DNA of 64,000 nt from Nesterenkonia lacusekhoensis (lineage in GTDB: Bacteria > Actinomycetota > Actinomycetes > Actinomycetales > Micrococcaceae). A model generated the notes under the pieces. It was given only the letters and a program-made list of their open reading frames with translations. It had not been told where the DNA came from and ran no database searches. Positions 42,654-50,397 of the stretch are shown here, piece by piece. Position numbers and translations under genes: made by a program. The stretch covers positions 744,001 through 808,000 of the forward strand of contig NZ_JAGINX010000001.1 of assembly GCF_017876395.1 (NCBI RefSeq). The letters run 5' to 3'. Position 1 is the first letter of the stretch, and each line of letters opens with the position of its first letter.

Positions 42654-43490
42654 TCAATGGGTACAGATTTCAGCATACTCAGCCGGGCTGCGGTACCCGA
42701 GCGCTGAGTGGCGCCGGATGGTGTTGTATTCCTTCTTCCAATCCGTGATGATCACCCGAGCATGGGTCAAAGACCAGAAGCTGGTGATGTTCAGGCACTC
42801 ATCCCGGATCCTGCTGTTGAAGGACTCCACGTACCCATTGCGCCACGGCGCACCCGGCGGGATGTAGTGGATCCCCGTGACCTCCCCGGCCCAGTCGGCC
42901 ATCGCGTGGCAGATCAGCTCCGGGCCGTTGTCACACCGTAGGACCTCTGGAAGCCCCCGGTCAGCGGCGATAGCGTCGAGGTGGGCGGTGAGGTCATCAC
43001 CGGTGATGCTGCGGGCCACGATCCCGCCCAGGCATTCGCGAGTGTGCTCATCGACGATCGAGGCGATCTTGATCGCCCGGCCCGTCTCATCGGCGTCGAA
43101 TTGGAAGTCCACCGCCCACACCACATTCGGCGCGTCCGCCTGCGGGGCTTCCGCGGTGGAGGACCCCACGCGTTTGCGTCGACGTCTCACCGGAACCCGC
43201 AGGCCCTCTTCACGCCAGAGCCGCTGGACCTTCTTATGGTTGACCGCCCAGCCCTCGGCTCGGGCATCATGATAGGCCCGCCGGTAGCCCCAGCGCGGGT
43301 GGTCCTTTGCATAAGCCCGTAGCCAGGCCCGCAGCCCAGCATCAGGATCACCAGCGTTCTCAGACTTCAGTGCCCGGCGGAAGGCGGATCGGGCAAGCCC
43401 GGCCAGCGCGGTGGCTCTGCGTTCACTGATGCCCATGGTGGCCATCAGGTGTCGCGCAGCTGCTCGGCGCCGGTCCGGGCTTAGAAGTTT
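42654..43490 (-). CDS. IS3-family transposase OrfB (element B)
   Basis: About 278 residues from near 43490, where coding sense begins in this frame ([26 protein letters not shown]). DDE core: [13 protein letters not shown] (Asp), LRCDNGPEL (Asp), [19 protein letters not shown] (Glu). The frame is open further upstream over orfA but is not coding there. OrfB is expected to be made as an OrfAB fusion by -1 frameshift near the end of orfA. Confidence 0.88.
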   Translation of the reverse strand, partial: KLLSPDRRRAAARHLMATMGISERRATALAGLARSAFRRALKSENAGDPDAGLRAWLRAYAKDHPRWGYRRAYHDARAEGWAVNHKKVQRLWREEGLRVPVRRRRKRVGSSTAEAPQADAPNVVWAVDFQFDADETGRAIKIASIVDEHTRECLGGIVARSITGDDLTAHLDAIAADRGLPEVLRCDNGPELICHAMADWAGEVTGIHYIPPGAPWRNGYVESFNSRIRDECLNITSFWSLTHARVIITDWKKEYNTIRRHSALGYRSPAEYAEICTH

Positions 43491-43765
43491 CCCTCCGCCA
43501 GCTCCTTCAGCGCGGCCTTCTCCAGCTCCGCCTCGGCCAGGAGCTTCTTGAGCCGGTCGTTTTGCTTCTGAAGTTCCTTCAGCCGTTTGGCGTCTTCGGC
43601 TTTGAGCCCGCCGTATTGGTTCTTCCACCGGTAGTAGGTGGCCTCGGTGACTCCCAGTTCGCGGGCGGTGGCGGCGACGTCGTGGCCTTCTGCCTGGAGC
43701 TTCTCAGCGTCTTGGAGCTTCCGGATGATCTGTTCCGGGGTATGGCGTCTTCTCTTGCTTGTCAT
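43481..43765 (-). CDS. IS3-family transposase OrfA (element B)
   Basis: A 94-residue protein from ATG 43765 ([23 protein letters not shown]) with a helix-turn-helix ([24 protein letters not shown]) and a coiled coil ([27 protein letters not shown]). It is of a different IS3 subgroup from element A. Confidence 0.9.
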   Translation of the reverse strand: MTSKRRRHTPEQIIRKLQDAEKLQAEGHDVAATARELGVTEATYYRWKNQYGGLKAEDAKRLKELQKQNDRLKKLLAEAELEKAALKELAEGNF

Positions 43766-43843
43766 GGTCACACCAGTTTTCCTGCCCGGAGCGTCGGGCG
43801 CTAGTGCGACTCTCATAACTCGTGGACCGAAATTAGGGGGTCA

Positions 43844-43943
43844 TGCCATCTCTGTACAAGACTCTGGCGTAGTAGCCCCCGTCGCTGTCCTGCTTAACGT
43901 TGACGGCGCCGTGGGTCCCTGGTCTTAGTGGTTGGCGGGGCAC
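43844..43943 (-). pseudogene. First 33 codons of a tyrosine integrase gene, cut by IS element B
   Basis: From a GTG at 43943 with AAGGAGAG upstream, the minus strand reads MPRQPLRPGTHG, then AVNVKQDSDGGYYARVLYRDG, a common start of actinobacterial phage/ICE integrases (GTHGxIxxxxxxxG-x-(Y/R)ARxRxRD). The IS end at 43843 removes the rest. It suggests that an integrated element once ended here, beside the chromosomal genes. A GCCGGACACT copy lies upstream on the same strand at 43991-44000. Confidence 0.5.
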
Positions 43944-44078
43944 GATCTCTCCTTGCAGCTCTCGACGTTCGCCCTACGGGCTGAGGTGAGAGTGTCCGGC
44001 GGAGGTGCCTTCCGAGGTCATCGGTTCCCGACCAAAGGTGGGAATAGAGTGGGACGAGGTTCTCCTCCCTGCTCTGGC

Positions 44079-44180
44079 CCCGTTTCTGGGCCAGCCCTAC
44101 ATCCCTGCAATGACAAGGATGTAGTGCCCCAGAAACGGGAGACGCCTGCGGAAGCAGTGAGGAGGGCCTCCGCAGGCGTC
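44079..44180. repeat. Two large adjacent hairpins in an otherwise gene-free gap
   Basis: CCCGTTTCTGGG (44079-44090) pairs with CCCAGAAACGGG (44128-44139), and inside that loop TACATCC (44098-44104) pairs with GGATGTA (44117-44123). Directly after, GACGCCTGCGGA (44141-44152) pairs with TCCGCAGGCGTC (44169-44180). The gap 43944-44279 has no gene that I can support. These could be terminators or an att/recombination structure at the edge of the accessory region. Confidence 0.7.
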
Positions 44181-44279
44181 GCGCTTCCCATCGCGCATTT
44201 GCTATTAGAACACGTCTTCTAGACCAGTGGCAAGGTCATTTCCTGCTCGAAAATCTCTTCGAATGAAATCACCTGTGAA

Positions 44280-44927
44280 TCAGCTGTCAGAACACTGGTT
44301 CGACGGACTCCGGCGTCGCAGGTGCACGATGACATCATGCAGCGGCACGCTGGTCCCGTCCGGCTTCTGCAGCGTACGGATATGCTCCTCGGCGGTGACG
44401 GTCTCCCAGACCTCGGGGCTGAACCGCGCTGCGGCCCGATCAGCCGTGGTGCTCGCCTCCTCAGGGCGGTCGTCATGGTGATGACGGTGTCCGATCAGCA
44501 CCAGGTGTCCGCCCGGGGCGACCCAGTCGGAGAGCCTCTCGTAGAACTCCTCCTGGGGCATGGGGGCATGGGCGTAGCAGGAGAGCACCAGGTCATAGCG
44601 CTGCTCAGGCTCCCAGGTCGTGGCGTCGGCGACTCTCCAGCTCACCTGCTCAGTCAGTCCTGCGGCCTCGGCCCGCTGGGCGGCGTGGTGCAGCGCCTGG
44701 GCGGAGATGTCCACGCCGATGGCCGTCCACCCGGCCTGCGCCAGGGCGAGCACCTCGGCCCCCGCGCCGCAGCCCACGTCCAGGGCTGTTCCGGGCGGCA
44801 GGTCCGAGACCTCCTCCACCACACGTGGATGAGGCGGCAGGGACCTCATGCTGGCCTCGCCGAGGTCCCCCTGCCAGGCCTGCTCCCAGAAGTCGGCGCT
44901 GAAGTCGGCACCGGAGCTGCTGCTCAT
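44280..44927 (-). CDS. Class I SAM-dependent methyltransferase
   Basis: A 215-residue protein with the SAM motif GTALDVGCGAGAEVLALAQAGW, acidic residue in AIGVDISAQAL, then RYDLVLSCYAHAPMPQEEFYERL and VAPGGHLVLIGHRHHH. The family methylates small molecules, and tellurite/thiopurine-type enzymes are close. Its ATG overlaps the stop of the upstream flavoprotein gene, so the two are coupled. The last residues may have been altered by the adjacent junction. Confidence 0.82.
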   Translation of the reverse strand: MSSSSGADFSADFWEQAWQGDLGEASMRSLPPHPRVVEEVSDLPPGTALDVGCGAGAEVLALAQAGWTAIGVDISAQALHHAAQRAEAAGLTEQVSWRVADATTWEPEQRYDLVLSCYAHAPMPQEEFYERLSDWVAPGGHLVLIGHRHHHDDRPEEASTTADRAAARFSPEVWETVTAEEHIRTLQKPDGTSVPLHDVIVHLRRRSPSNQCSDS

Positions 44928-45991
44928 CGTCCTACCTCCTGGGCCAGATCGAAGTCCTCGCTGACCAACGTCATGTTCGCCATCGCGCCTGCCATCGTCC
45001 CCGCGCTGACGGCCATGGGCACATTGGCCATCGGGCTGCTCAGGTTCCCCGGCGCCCAGATGCGGTCGTGGCTGGTCCTGCCGTTCTGATCCGCGGCGAT
45101 GAAGCTGCCGACCATCGTCTCGGACCGATCCAGATCCAGCGAGCTCAGGAAATCATCCTGGGGCACCAGTTCGGCCGCGGTGAACAGCGCGTCGACGCCG
45201 ATGCGGCGCCCATCCTCCAAGATCACCGCGGAGAGTGCCTCGCCCTCGCCGAGGAGTTCAGCGACCGGAGTGGGCTCGATGGTCACACCGCGGGACTCCA
45301 GGCGAGCCGCGGTGGCGGCGTCGAGCTCCCCGGCTCCGGCGCTGAAGAAGGTGAGCTGGTCACTCCACTGGCGCAGCAGCTCGGCCTGGTGGAGCCCCAA
45401 CTCCGAGGTGGCCAGGACGCCCAGGCGCTGACTGCGGACCTCCCAGCCGTGGCAGTAGGGGCAGTGGAGCACGGACCGGCCCCAGCGCCGGGCCAGCCCG
45501 GGGATCTCTGGGAGCCGATCAGAGACGCCGGTTGCGGCGATGACGGTGCGGGCAGAGAGCTGTTGACTGTCCGCCAGGGAGACGGTCAGAGCGCGCGGAC
45601 GGACGGGGCTCGCGGAGAGGGCTTCAGCAGACGCTTCAGCTGGGGTCTCGCGAACGTGGCGCACCCGTCCCGAGTGGAAGATCACGCCGTAGCGGGCTGC
45701 CTCAGCACGCCCGGTGCGCAGCAGCTCCGCCGGGGCGAGGCCGTCGTGTCCCAGGACGGTGTGCATGTGCTCGGCGAAGCGATTGCGCGGGGAGCCGGCG
45801 TCGATCACCAGGGTCCGGCGCAGGGAGCGGCCCAGAGCTTGGGCTGCGGCCAGACCGCTGGCGCCGCCTCCGATGATGACGCTGTCCCAGAGCTCTCCGG
45901 CTGCGGTGCTGGGCAGGGTGCTGTCGAAGGAGAGGTCGTCGCTGGGGGAGTCGCTGTAGGGGCGCTGGGAATGCGGGTCTGGAGAAGTCAT
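44924..45991 (-). CDS. Thioredoxin-reductase-like FAD oxidoreductase
   Basis: A 355-residue flavoprotein from ATG 45991. WDSVIIGGGASGLAAAQALGRSLRRTLVIDAG (FAD), VIAATGVSDRLPEIPGLARRWGRSVLHCPYCHGWEVRSQRLGV with CPYC (redox-active pair), and a C-terminal RIWAPGNLSSPMANVPMAVSAGTMAGAMANM. It resembles the flavoproteins found with XRE-cupin regulators and a methyltransferase. The open frame upstream to 46351 is antisense to the regulator and is not coding. Confidence 0.85.
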   Translation of the reverse strand: MTSPDPHSQRPYSDSPSDDLSFDSTLPSTAAGELWDSVIIGGGASGLAAAQALGRSLRRTLVIDAGSPRNRFAEHMHTVLGHDGLAPAELLRTGRAEAARYGVIFHSGRVRHVRETPAEASAEALSASPVRPRALTVSLADSQQLSARTVIAATGVSDRLPEIPGLARRWGRSVLHCPYCHGWEVRSQRLGVLATSELGLHQAELLRQWSDQLTFFSAGAGELDAATAARLESRGVTIEPTPVAELLGEGEALSAVILEDGRRIGVDALFTAAELVPQDDFLSSLDLDRSETMVGSFIAADQNGRTSHDRIWAPGNLSSPMANVPMAVSAGTMAGAMANMTLVSEDFDLAQEVGR

Positions 45992-46032
45992 GGCTCCAGC
46001 ATGAAGGAGCTGTGCCATACTAGAAAGGAACT

Positions 46033-46047
46033 TTGCAGAAACTGCAA
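46033..46047. promoter_or_regulatory. Palindromic operator between the flavoprotein and XRE-cupin genes
   Basis: TTGCAG-AAA-CTGCAA is a perfect dyad with an extra TAACTGCA half-site after it, placed between the divergent start codons at 45991 and 46088. It is the likely binding site of the XRE regulator. Confidence 0.6.
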
Positions 46048-46087
46048 TAACTGCACGAAGGCTGCTGCGGCAAGGATGGATACAGGC

Positions 46088-46648
46088 ATGGACGAACTCG
46101 CACAGGTGGGGCTCAGGCTCAAGGCCGCACGGACCTCCAAGGGCTGGACCCTGGATCGGCTGGCCAAGGCCGCGAACATCTCCGCCAGTACGCTCTCGCG
46201 GCTGGAATCGGGCAAGCGCCAAGCCAGCCTGGAGCTGCTGCTGCCGCTGACCCGTCAGCTCGGCATCAGCATCGATGACCTGCTGGTGCCGGAGCCGGAG
46301 GACCCTCGGGTCCGGCGCGACGGCTGGGAGGCAGACGGCATCCGTGTCCACCCGCTCTCGCCCGAGTCCTCACCGGTCCACACCTATAAGCTGCAGTATT
46401 CGCCTCGTCCGCCCGCCGATGAGCTGAGGACCCACAGCGGATATGAGTGGCTCTATGTGCTCTCCGGCCGGATGAGACTGCAGCTGGGCCAGCGGGAGAT
46501 CATCCTGCACAAGGGCGAGGCCGCCGAGTTCGACACGCTCACGCCCCATGCGCTGAGCGCGGTGGGACCGGAGGACGCCGAGGTCATCAGCATCTTCAAT
46601 GAGGCCGGCGCCCGGTTCCATACGGAGACGGGAGCGGAGGGCCGCTGA
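46088..46648 (+). CDS. XRE-family regulator with C-terminal cupin domain
   Basis: A 186-residue protein. Helix-turn-helix at residues 8-62 (VGLRLKAARTSKGWTLDRLAKAANISASTLSRLESGKRQ), then a cupin barrel about 100-180 (HSGYEWLYVLSGRMRLQLGQREIILHKGEAAEFDTLTPHALSAVG). It senses a small ligand and should control the divergent flavoprotein-methyltransferase operon through the dyad at 46033. ATG 46076 would add four residues; the second ATG has better spacing. Confidence 0.9.
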   Translation: MDELAQVGLRLKAARTSKGWTLDRLAKAANISASTLSRLESGKRQASLELLLPLTRQLGISIDDLLVPEPEDPRVRRDGWEADGIRVHPLSPESSPVHTYKLQYSPRPPADELRTHSGYEWLYVLSGRMRLQLGQREIILHKGEAAEFDTLTPHALSAVGPEDAEVISIFNEAGARFHTETGAEGR

Positions 46649-46651
46649 GCC

Positions 46652-46888
46652 TCAGCGCAGGCCGAGCATGCGGTCGCGGTTGACCTTGCGCGTCGCGTTC
46701 CGGATGGTGAACAGCGAGATGACCGTGCCGATATAGATGAAACCGAGGGTCACCAGGAACAGGATCCCCTTGATGTACTTGCCCAGGTAGAAGTACTGCA
46801 GGCCGGCGATGAAGAAGAAACCGATGATGGTGAGGACCAGGGCGATCCCCGGATCCTTCTGCGGGCCGTCATATGCGCGGGAGACCAT
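46652..46888 (-). CDS. TM2-domain membrane protein
   Basis: A 78-residue protein with two hydrophobic segments (IALVLTIIGFFFIAGLQYFYLG and GILFLVTLGFIYIGTVISLF) and the TM2-type GxxYFYLGKYIKG turn. The function of TM2 proteins in bacteria is not established. It converges on the XRE gene with 3 nt between the stops. Confidence 0.75.
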   Translation of the reverse strand: MVSRAYDGPQKDPGIALVLTIIGFFFIAGLQYFYLGKYIKGILFLVTLGFIYIGTVISLFTIRNATRKVNRDRMLGLR

Positions 46889-46927
46889 AGCCCCAGTCTA
46901 CGCCGCTCCGTGCAGCACTCCCAGCGG

Positions 46928-48580
46928 TCACACCCGGTTCACCTCGCGGCGGTTCCATCCCAGCAGCCCCAGGGCGACGCCGAGAGCTCCGATGCCGCAG
47001 AGCACCACCACCGGGGTCCACGCGATCTCCTCCACCGGATACTCGCTGAGGTGACCGTAGGGATTCAGGTCGGTGAGCGCCTCCGGAAGCTCCAGCAGGC
47101 CGCCGAAGGTGGCCATGACACCTGCGAAGCCGATCAGCACCCAGCCCACCGGTGCGGCGATGCGCGGAATCCACCCCAGCAGGGCCGTCACGATGCCGAC
47201 CACGGCGAAGACCGCAGGGGCCTGCAGCAGCGCGGCCAGGAACAGTGCGCCGAAGTAGCGGCCGCCGCCCTCCTCAAGAGAGGCCATGGCGCTCAGACCC
47301 ATCCCGACGCCGACTGCAGCGAGGATCAGCACCAGGCCCACGACCAGAACCACCAGGTGGGCGCCGAGCCAGCCGAGCCGGCTCATCGGAGCCGAGAGCG
47401 CGTATTCGGCCCGACCACGGGCTTCCTCGCCGCGCAGCTGCTGAAGTCCGCTGACGCCGGCCGCACCGACGAAGACCGCCATGAACAGGGCCATATAGGC
47501 CAGATATCCCAGCATCATGTCCTCACCGGCGAATATCTGGCTCAGCTCCTCCGGCAGAGTGTCGGCGGCCTCGACCATGGTCTGGGCGAAGGCGCCGAAC
47601 ATCAGCGCGCTGAGCACCAGCGCGATGCCCCAGCCGCGCAGACCCCCGCGCAGCGTGTGGGCCGCCAGACCCGTCGGCGACCCCAGTGAGGGGCGAGCCC
47701 TGCTGCGGCCCAGTAGTACGGGGATCAGGCTTGCCGCGACATCGCGCTTGGTGCTCAGCCAGAAGGCCAACGCGGTCAGGACGAGGGCGAAGCCCACCGG
47801 CAGGATCAGCGGCCACCACCTGTCCTGCACGTAGGGCGCTGTCTGCTGGGCCCAGGCCAGCGGAGAGAACCAGGAGAGGGCATTGCCGCCGACCTCAGCC
47901 ATATCGCCGCCCATGCGGATCACATAGGCCAGGCCCAACAGCGCGCCGGCCAGCGCGCTGGCCCCGCGGGAGGATTCGCTGAGCTGGGCGCTGAGTGCAG
48001 CCGCAGCGGCGAAGAGCAGGCCCACGGCCAGCGAGCCGCAGGCCACCAGAGCGGAGCCTGCCAGCGAATACTCCGCGGAGGCGGCACCGGCGAAGATCAG
48101 CGCGGCGGCCACCACGTTGACCGCCGCTGTCAGGACCAGGGCTGCGGTCAGTGTGGCATGCCGGCCCACCACATTGGCCCGGACCAGCTCAGCGCGTCCG
48201 GCCTGTTCCTCGGCGCGGGTGTGACGGACCACGGTGAAGATGCTGAACAGAGCGGCCAGGATGTAGATGAACAGCGCATAGCCGCCGGAGTAGAACCGCT
48301 CATGGGTGGGCTCCTCCATGCCGAAGCCAGGCCCGACCATCATGCGGCCCACCGGGTCGGCGTACATCGCAGAGAGGCTGAGCAGCTCCTGCTGGGACTC
48401 TGCGACGACCTGTACGGCATGGGCGAAGTAGAACCCCATCAGGCCGATTCCCAGCACCCAGGCCGTGGTGCGGATCCGGTCGCGCCGGATCATGAACCGC
48501 AGCAGGGTGCCGGTGCCGGAGAGCGTGGCCTGGCGGGCGGCCGGGCTGGGCGCGTACTGAGTGGAGGCGGAGAGCGTCAT
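46928..48580 (-). CDS. ABC exporter permease (polyketide/antibiotic exporter type)
   Basis: A 550-residue membrane protein with about 12 hydrophobic segments in two halves. Each half starts with a long loop after the first segment (residues 60-100: VGRMMVGPGFGMEEPTHERFYSGG). This is the fused permease of actinobacterial antibiotic exporters. Its start is 2 nt after the stop of the ATPase gene. It forms an operon with the ATPase and a TetR gene. Confidence 0.85.
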   Translation of the reverse strand: MTLSASTQYAPSPAARQATLSGTGTLLRFMIRRDRIRTTAWVLGIGLMGFYFAHAVQVVAESQQELLSLSAMYADPVGRMMVGPGFGMEEPTHERFYSGGYALFIYILAALFSIFTVVRHTRAEEQAGRAELVRANVVGRHATLTAALVLTAAVNVVAAALIFAGAASAEYSLAGSALVACGSLAVGLLFAAAAALSAQLSESSRGASALAGALLGLAYVIRMGGDMAEVGGNALSWFSPLAWAQQTAPYVQDRWWPLILPVGFALVLTALAFWLSTKRDVAASLIPVLLGRSRARPSLGSPTGLAAHTLRGGLRGWGIALVLSALMFGAFAQTMVEAADTLPEELSQIFAGEDMMLGYLAYMALFMAVFVGAAGVSGLQQLRGEEARGRAEYALSAPMSRLGWLGAHLVVLVVGLVLILAAVGVGMGLSAMASLEEGGGRYFGALFLAALLQAPAVFAVVGIVTALLGWIPRIAAPVGWVLIGFAGVMATFGGLLELPEALTDLNPYGHLSEYPVEEIAWTPVVVLCGIGALGVALGLLGWNRREVNRV

Positions 48581-48581
48581 C

Positions 48582-49565
48582 TCAGGACACCTGCCTCTGC
48601 GCCGAGGTGCTCACGCCGCGGGCGGAGAGATCGTCTCCGTAGTGGCGCATCAGCAGCTGCTCCAGTGTGGGCGGATGCGCCACTATGGAATGCACGCCCA
48701 ACGCGGAGAGTCGCTGCATCACTTCGCCCACGTGGTCGCCGTCGACTTCGAAGACGCTGCGCTCGCCGGCACCGGGGGTGCTCTCGGTGCGGAAGCCGTG
48801 GACGAAGCTGACCGAGGCCAGATCCTCCGCCGGCGACTCCGTCTGGACTTCGATGGTCGTCCGGGTCATATGCCGCAGCTCGGAGAGCGTGCCGGATTCG
48901 ACGATATTGCCGCTGCGGATGATCGAGATCCGGTCGGAGAGCGCCTCCACCTGGGAGAGGATGTGGCTGGAGAGCAGCACGGAGCGCCCGGCGGCCTTGG
49001 CCTCGTGGATGACCTCTTGGAAGACGGCCTCCATGAGCGGGTCCAGTCCGGCGGTGGGCTCATCCAGCAGGAGCAGGTCGACCTCCGCGGCCAGGGCTGC
49101 GATCAGCGCGACCTTCTGGCGGTTCCCCTTGGAATAGGTCCGGGTCTTCTTCCGCGGGTCCAGGTCGAAGCGTTCGATCAGCTCATCCCGATGCGCCGGA
49201 TCGAAGGAGCGGCCGCTGCGGGAACTGCCGCTGGCACGGCCGCGCAGCCGCAGGAACATATCGATGGCCTCGCCACCGGTGAGGTTGGGCCAGAGCTCGA
49301 CGTCGCCGGGGACATAGGCCAGGCGACGGTGAAGCTCCACCGCATCCCGCCAGGGATCGCGGCCGAAGAGCTCGATGGTCCCGGAGTCCGGCCGCAGCAG
49401 CCCCAGCAGCACGCGCATCGTGGTGGACTTCCCGGAGCCGTTGGGTCCCAGGAAGCCGTGCACCTCTCCAGGTGCGATGTTCAGATTCAGGTCATCGAGG
49501 GCGCGGACCGGTCCGAACGTCTTGACCAGGTTCTCAGCCCGGATGACCGGGGCGTTCTCATTCAT
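48582..49565 (-). CDS. ABC exporter ATP-binding protein
   Basis: A 327-residue ABC ATPase: Walker A GFLGPNGSGKSTT, Q-loop in YVPGDVELWP, signature YSKGNRQKVALIAAL, Walker B LLLLDEPTAGLDP, and H-loop SSHILSQ. The C-terminal extension of about 90 residues is typical of DrrA-type antibiotic exporters. Works with the 46928 permease. Start overlaps the tetR stop by 8 nt. Confidence 0.93.
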   Translation of the reverse strand: MNENAPVIRAENLVKTFGPVRALDDLNLNIAPGEVHGFLGPNGSGKSTTMRVLLGLLRPDSGTIELFGRDPWRDAVELHRRLAYVPGDVELWPNLTGGEAIDMFLRLRGRASGSSRSGRSFDPAHRDELIERFDLDPRKKTRTYSKGNRQKVALIAALAAEVDLLLLDEPTAGLDPLMEAVFQEVIHEAKAAGRSVLLSSHILSQVEALSDRISIIRSGNIVESGTLSELRHMTRTTIEVQTESPAEDLASVSFVHGFRTESTPGAGERSVFEVDGDHVGEVMQRLSALGVHSIVAHPPTLEQLLMRHYGDDLSARGVSTSAQRQVS

Positions 49566-50289
49566 CGGTCTGTTCCTCTCTGAAGCGGCTCTCCGGCGAG
49601 GCGCCGGGCCGATGATGGTGCGGCGGGTGGGAGTCGACGGGGCCGTCGATGAAGGTCAGCAGATCTGGGTAGGCCTCTGGGCGCAGGACGCCGTCGAGGT
49701 AGATCTCGGCGACGGCGGCGATGTACGGGCCCCATTCCTCCGGCGGGTCATCCACAGGCGAGGTGCCGATCAGGCGCTTCATCTGCTGGTGCAGCATCAT
49801 CGAACCGAAGGTCATCAGCAGCAGCACAGCAGCGCGATGGCGCGGATGCCGGCTCGGCTTGACCTGTCCCAGCTCCTCGGCTCGGGAGATGTACTCCAGA
49901 GAGTCCTCGACCAGCTGATCCATCAGTCGATCAGCTTCGGGACCGCCGGCGGCGAAGGAACGGAACATGTAGCGCACCACGGGGCGGTTCTCCTGCATGA
50001 CCTGGAACATCCAGTTCTGCGGCATATCGCCCTCGCGCTCCACCGCGTCGGTCTTGGCGCGGCGGAACTGCTCAGCGACCCAACGGTCGCAGGCCTCCCG
50101 GAGCCCCGTCTTGGAGCCGTAGTGGTGGATCACCAGCGGGGCCGAGACATCGGCTCGGGCAGCGATCATCTTCAGGCTCACCTCGGTGAAGCCCTGCTCT
50201 CCGAAGAGCGCGACGGCCGCGCTGCGGATCCTCTGGGGCGCAGGCGCCGGAGACGAGGAGCCGCCGACTCCTCCATAGCGATAGGCCAT
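49558..50289 (-). CDS. TetR-family regulator of the ABC exporter
   Basis: A 243-residue regulator. N-terminal helix-turn-helix (IRSAAVALFGEQGFTEVSLKMIAARADVSAPLVIHHYGSKTGLREACDRWV), then an all-alpha ligand domain. First gene of the three-gene exporter operon, so probably autoregulatory. The C-terminal Pro/His-rich tail overlaps the ATPase gene start. Confidence 0.9.
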   Translation of the reverse strand: MAYRYGGVGGSSSPAPAPQRIRSAAVALFGEQGFTEVSLKMIAARADVSAPLVIHHYGSKTGLREACDRWVAEQFRRAKTDAVEREGDMPQNWMFQVMQENRPVVRYMFRSFAAGGPEADRLMDQLVEDSLEYISRAEELGQVKPSRHPRHRAAVLLLMTFGSMMLHQQMKRLIGTSPVDDPPEEWGPYIAAVAEIYLDGVLRPEAYPDLLTFIDGPVDSHPPHHHRPGASPESRFREEQTDE

Positions 50290-50397
50290 CTGACCCTCCT
50301 GCCACCGTCTGGGCTGACCGTGTGTTCAGCCCGTGTCTTCGACGGTACGCCGGGGGTCATAGGGCGGCAAGAGCGCTGAATCGGCGGCCGCAGGCGT

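Larger units (their letters stand above)
42610..43843. mobile_element. IS3-family element B (1.23 kb)
   Basis: Imperfect inverted ends: TGCCCCCGGAAGTAGGTCC at 42610 and, read inward from 43843, TGACCCCCTAATTTCGGTCC, both followed by ACG(C/A)GTTATG. It carries orfA and orfB on the minus strand. No target duplication. The right end truncates an integrase gene start (43844-43943). Confidence 0.88.
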
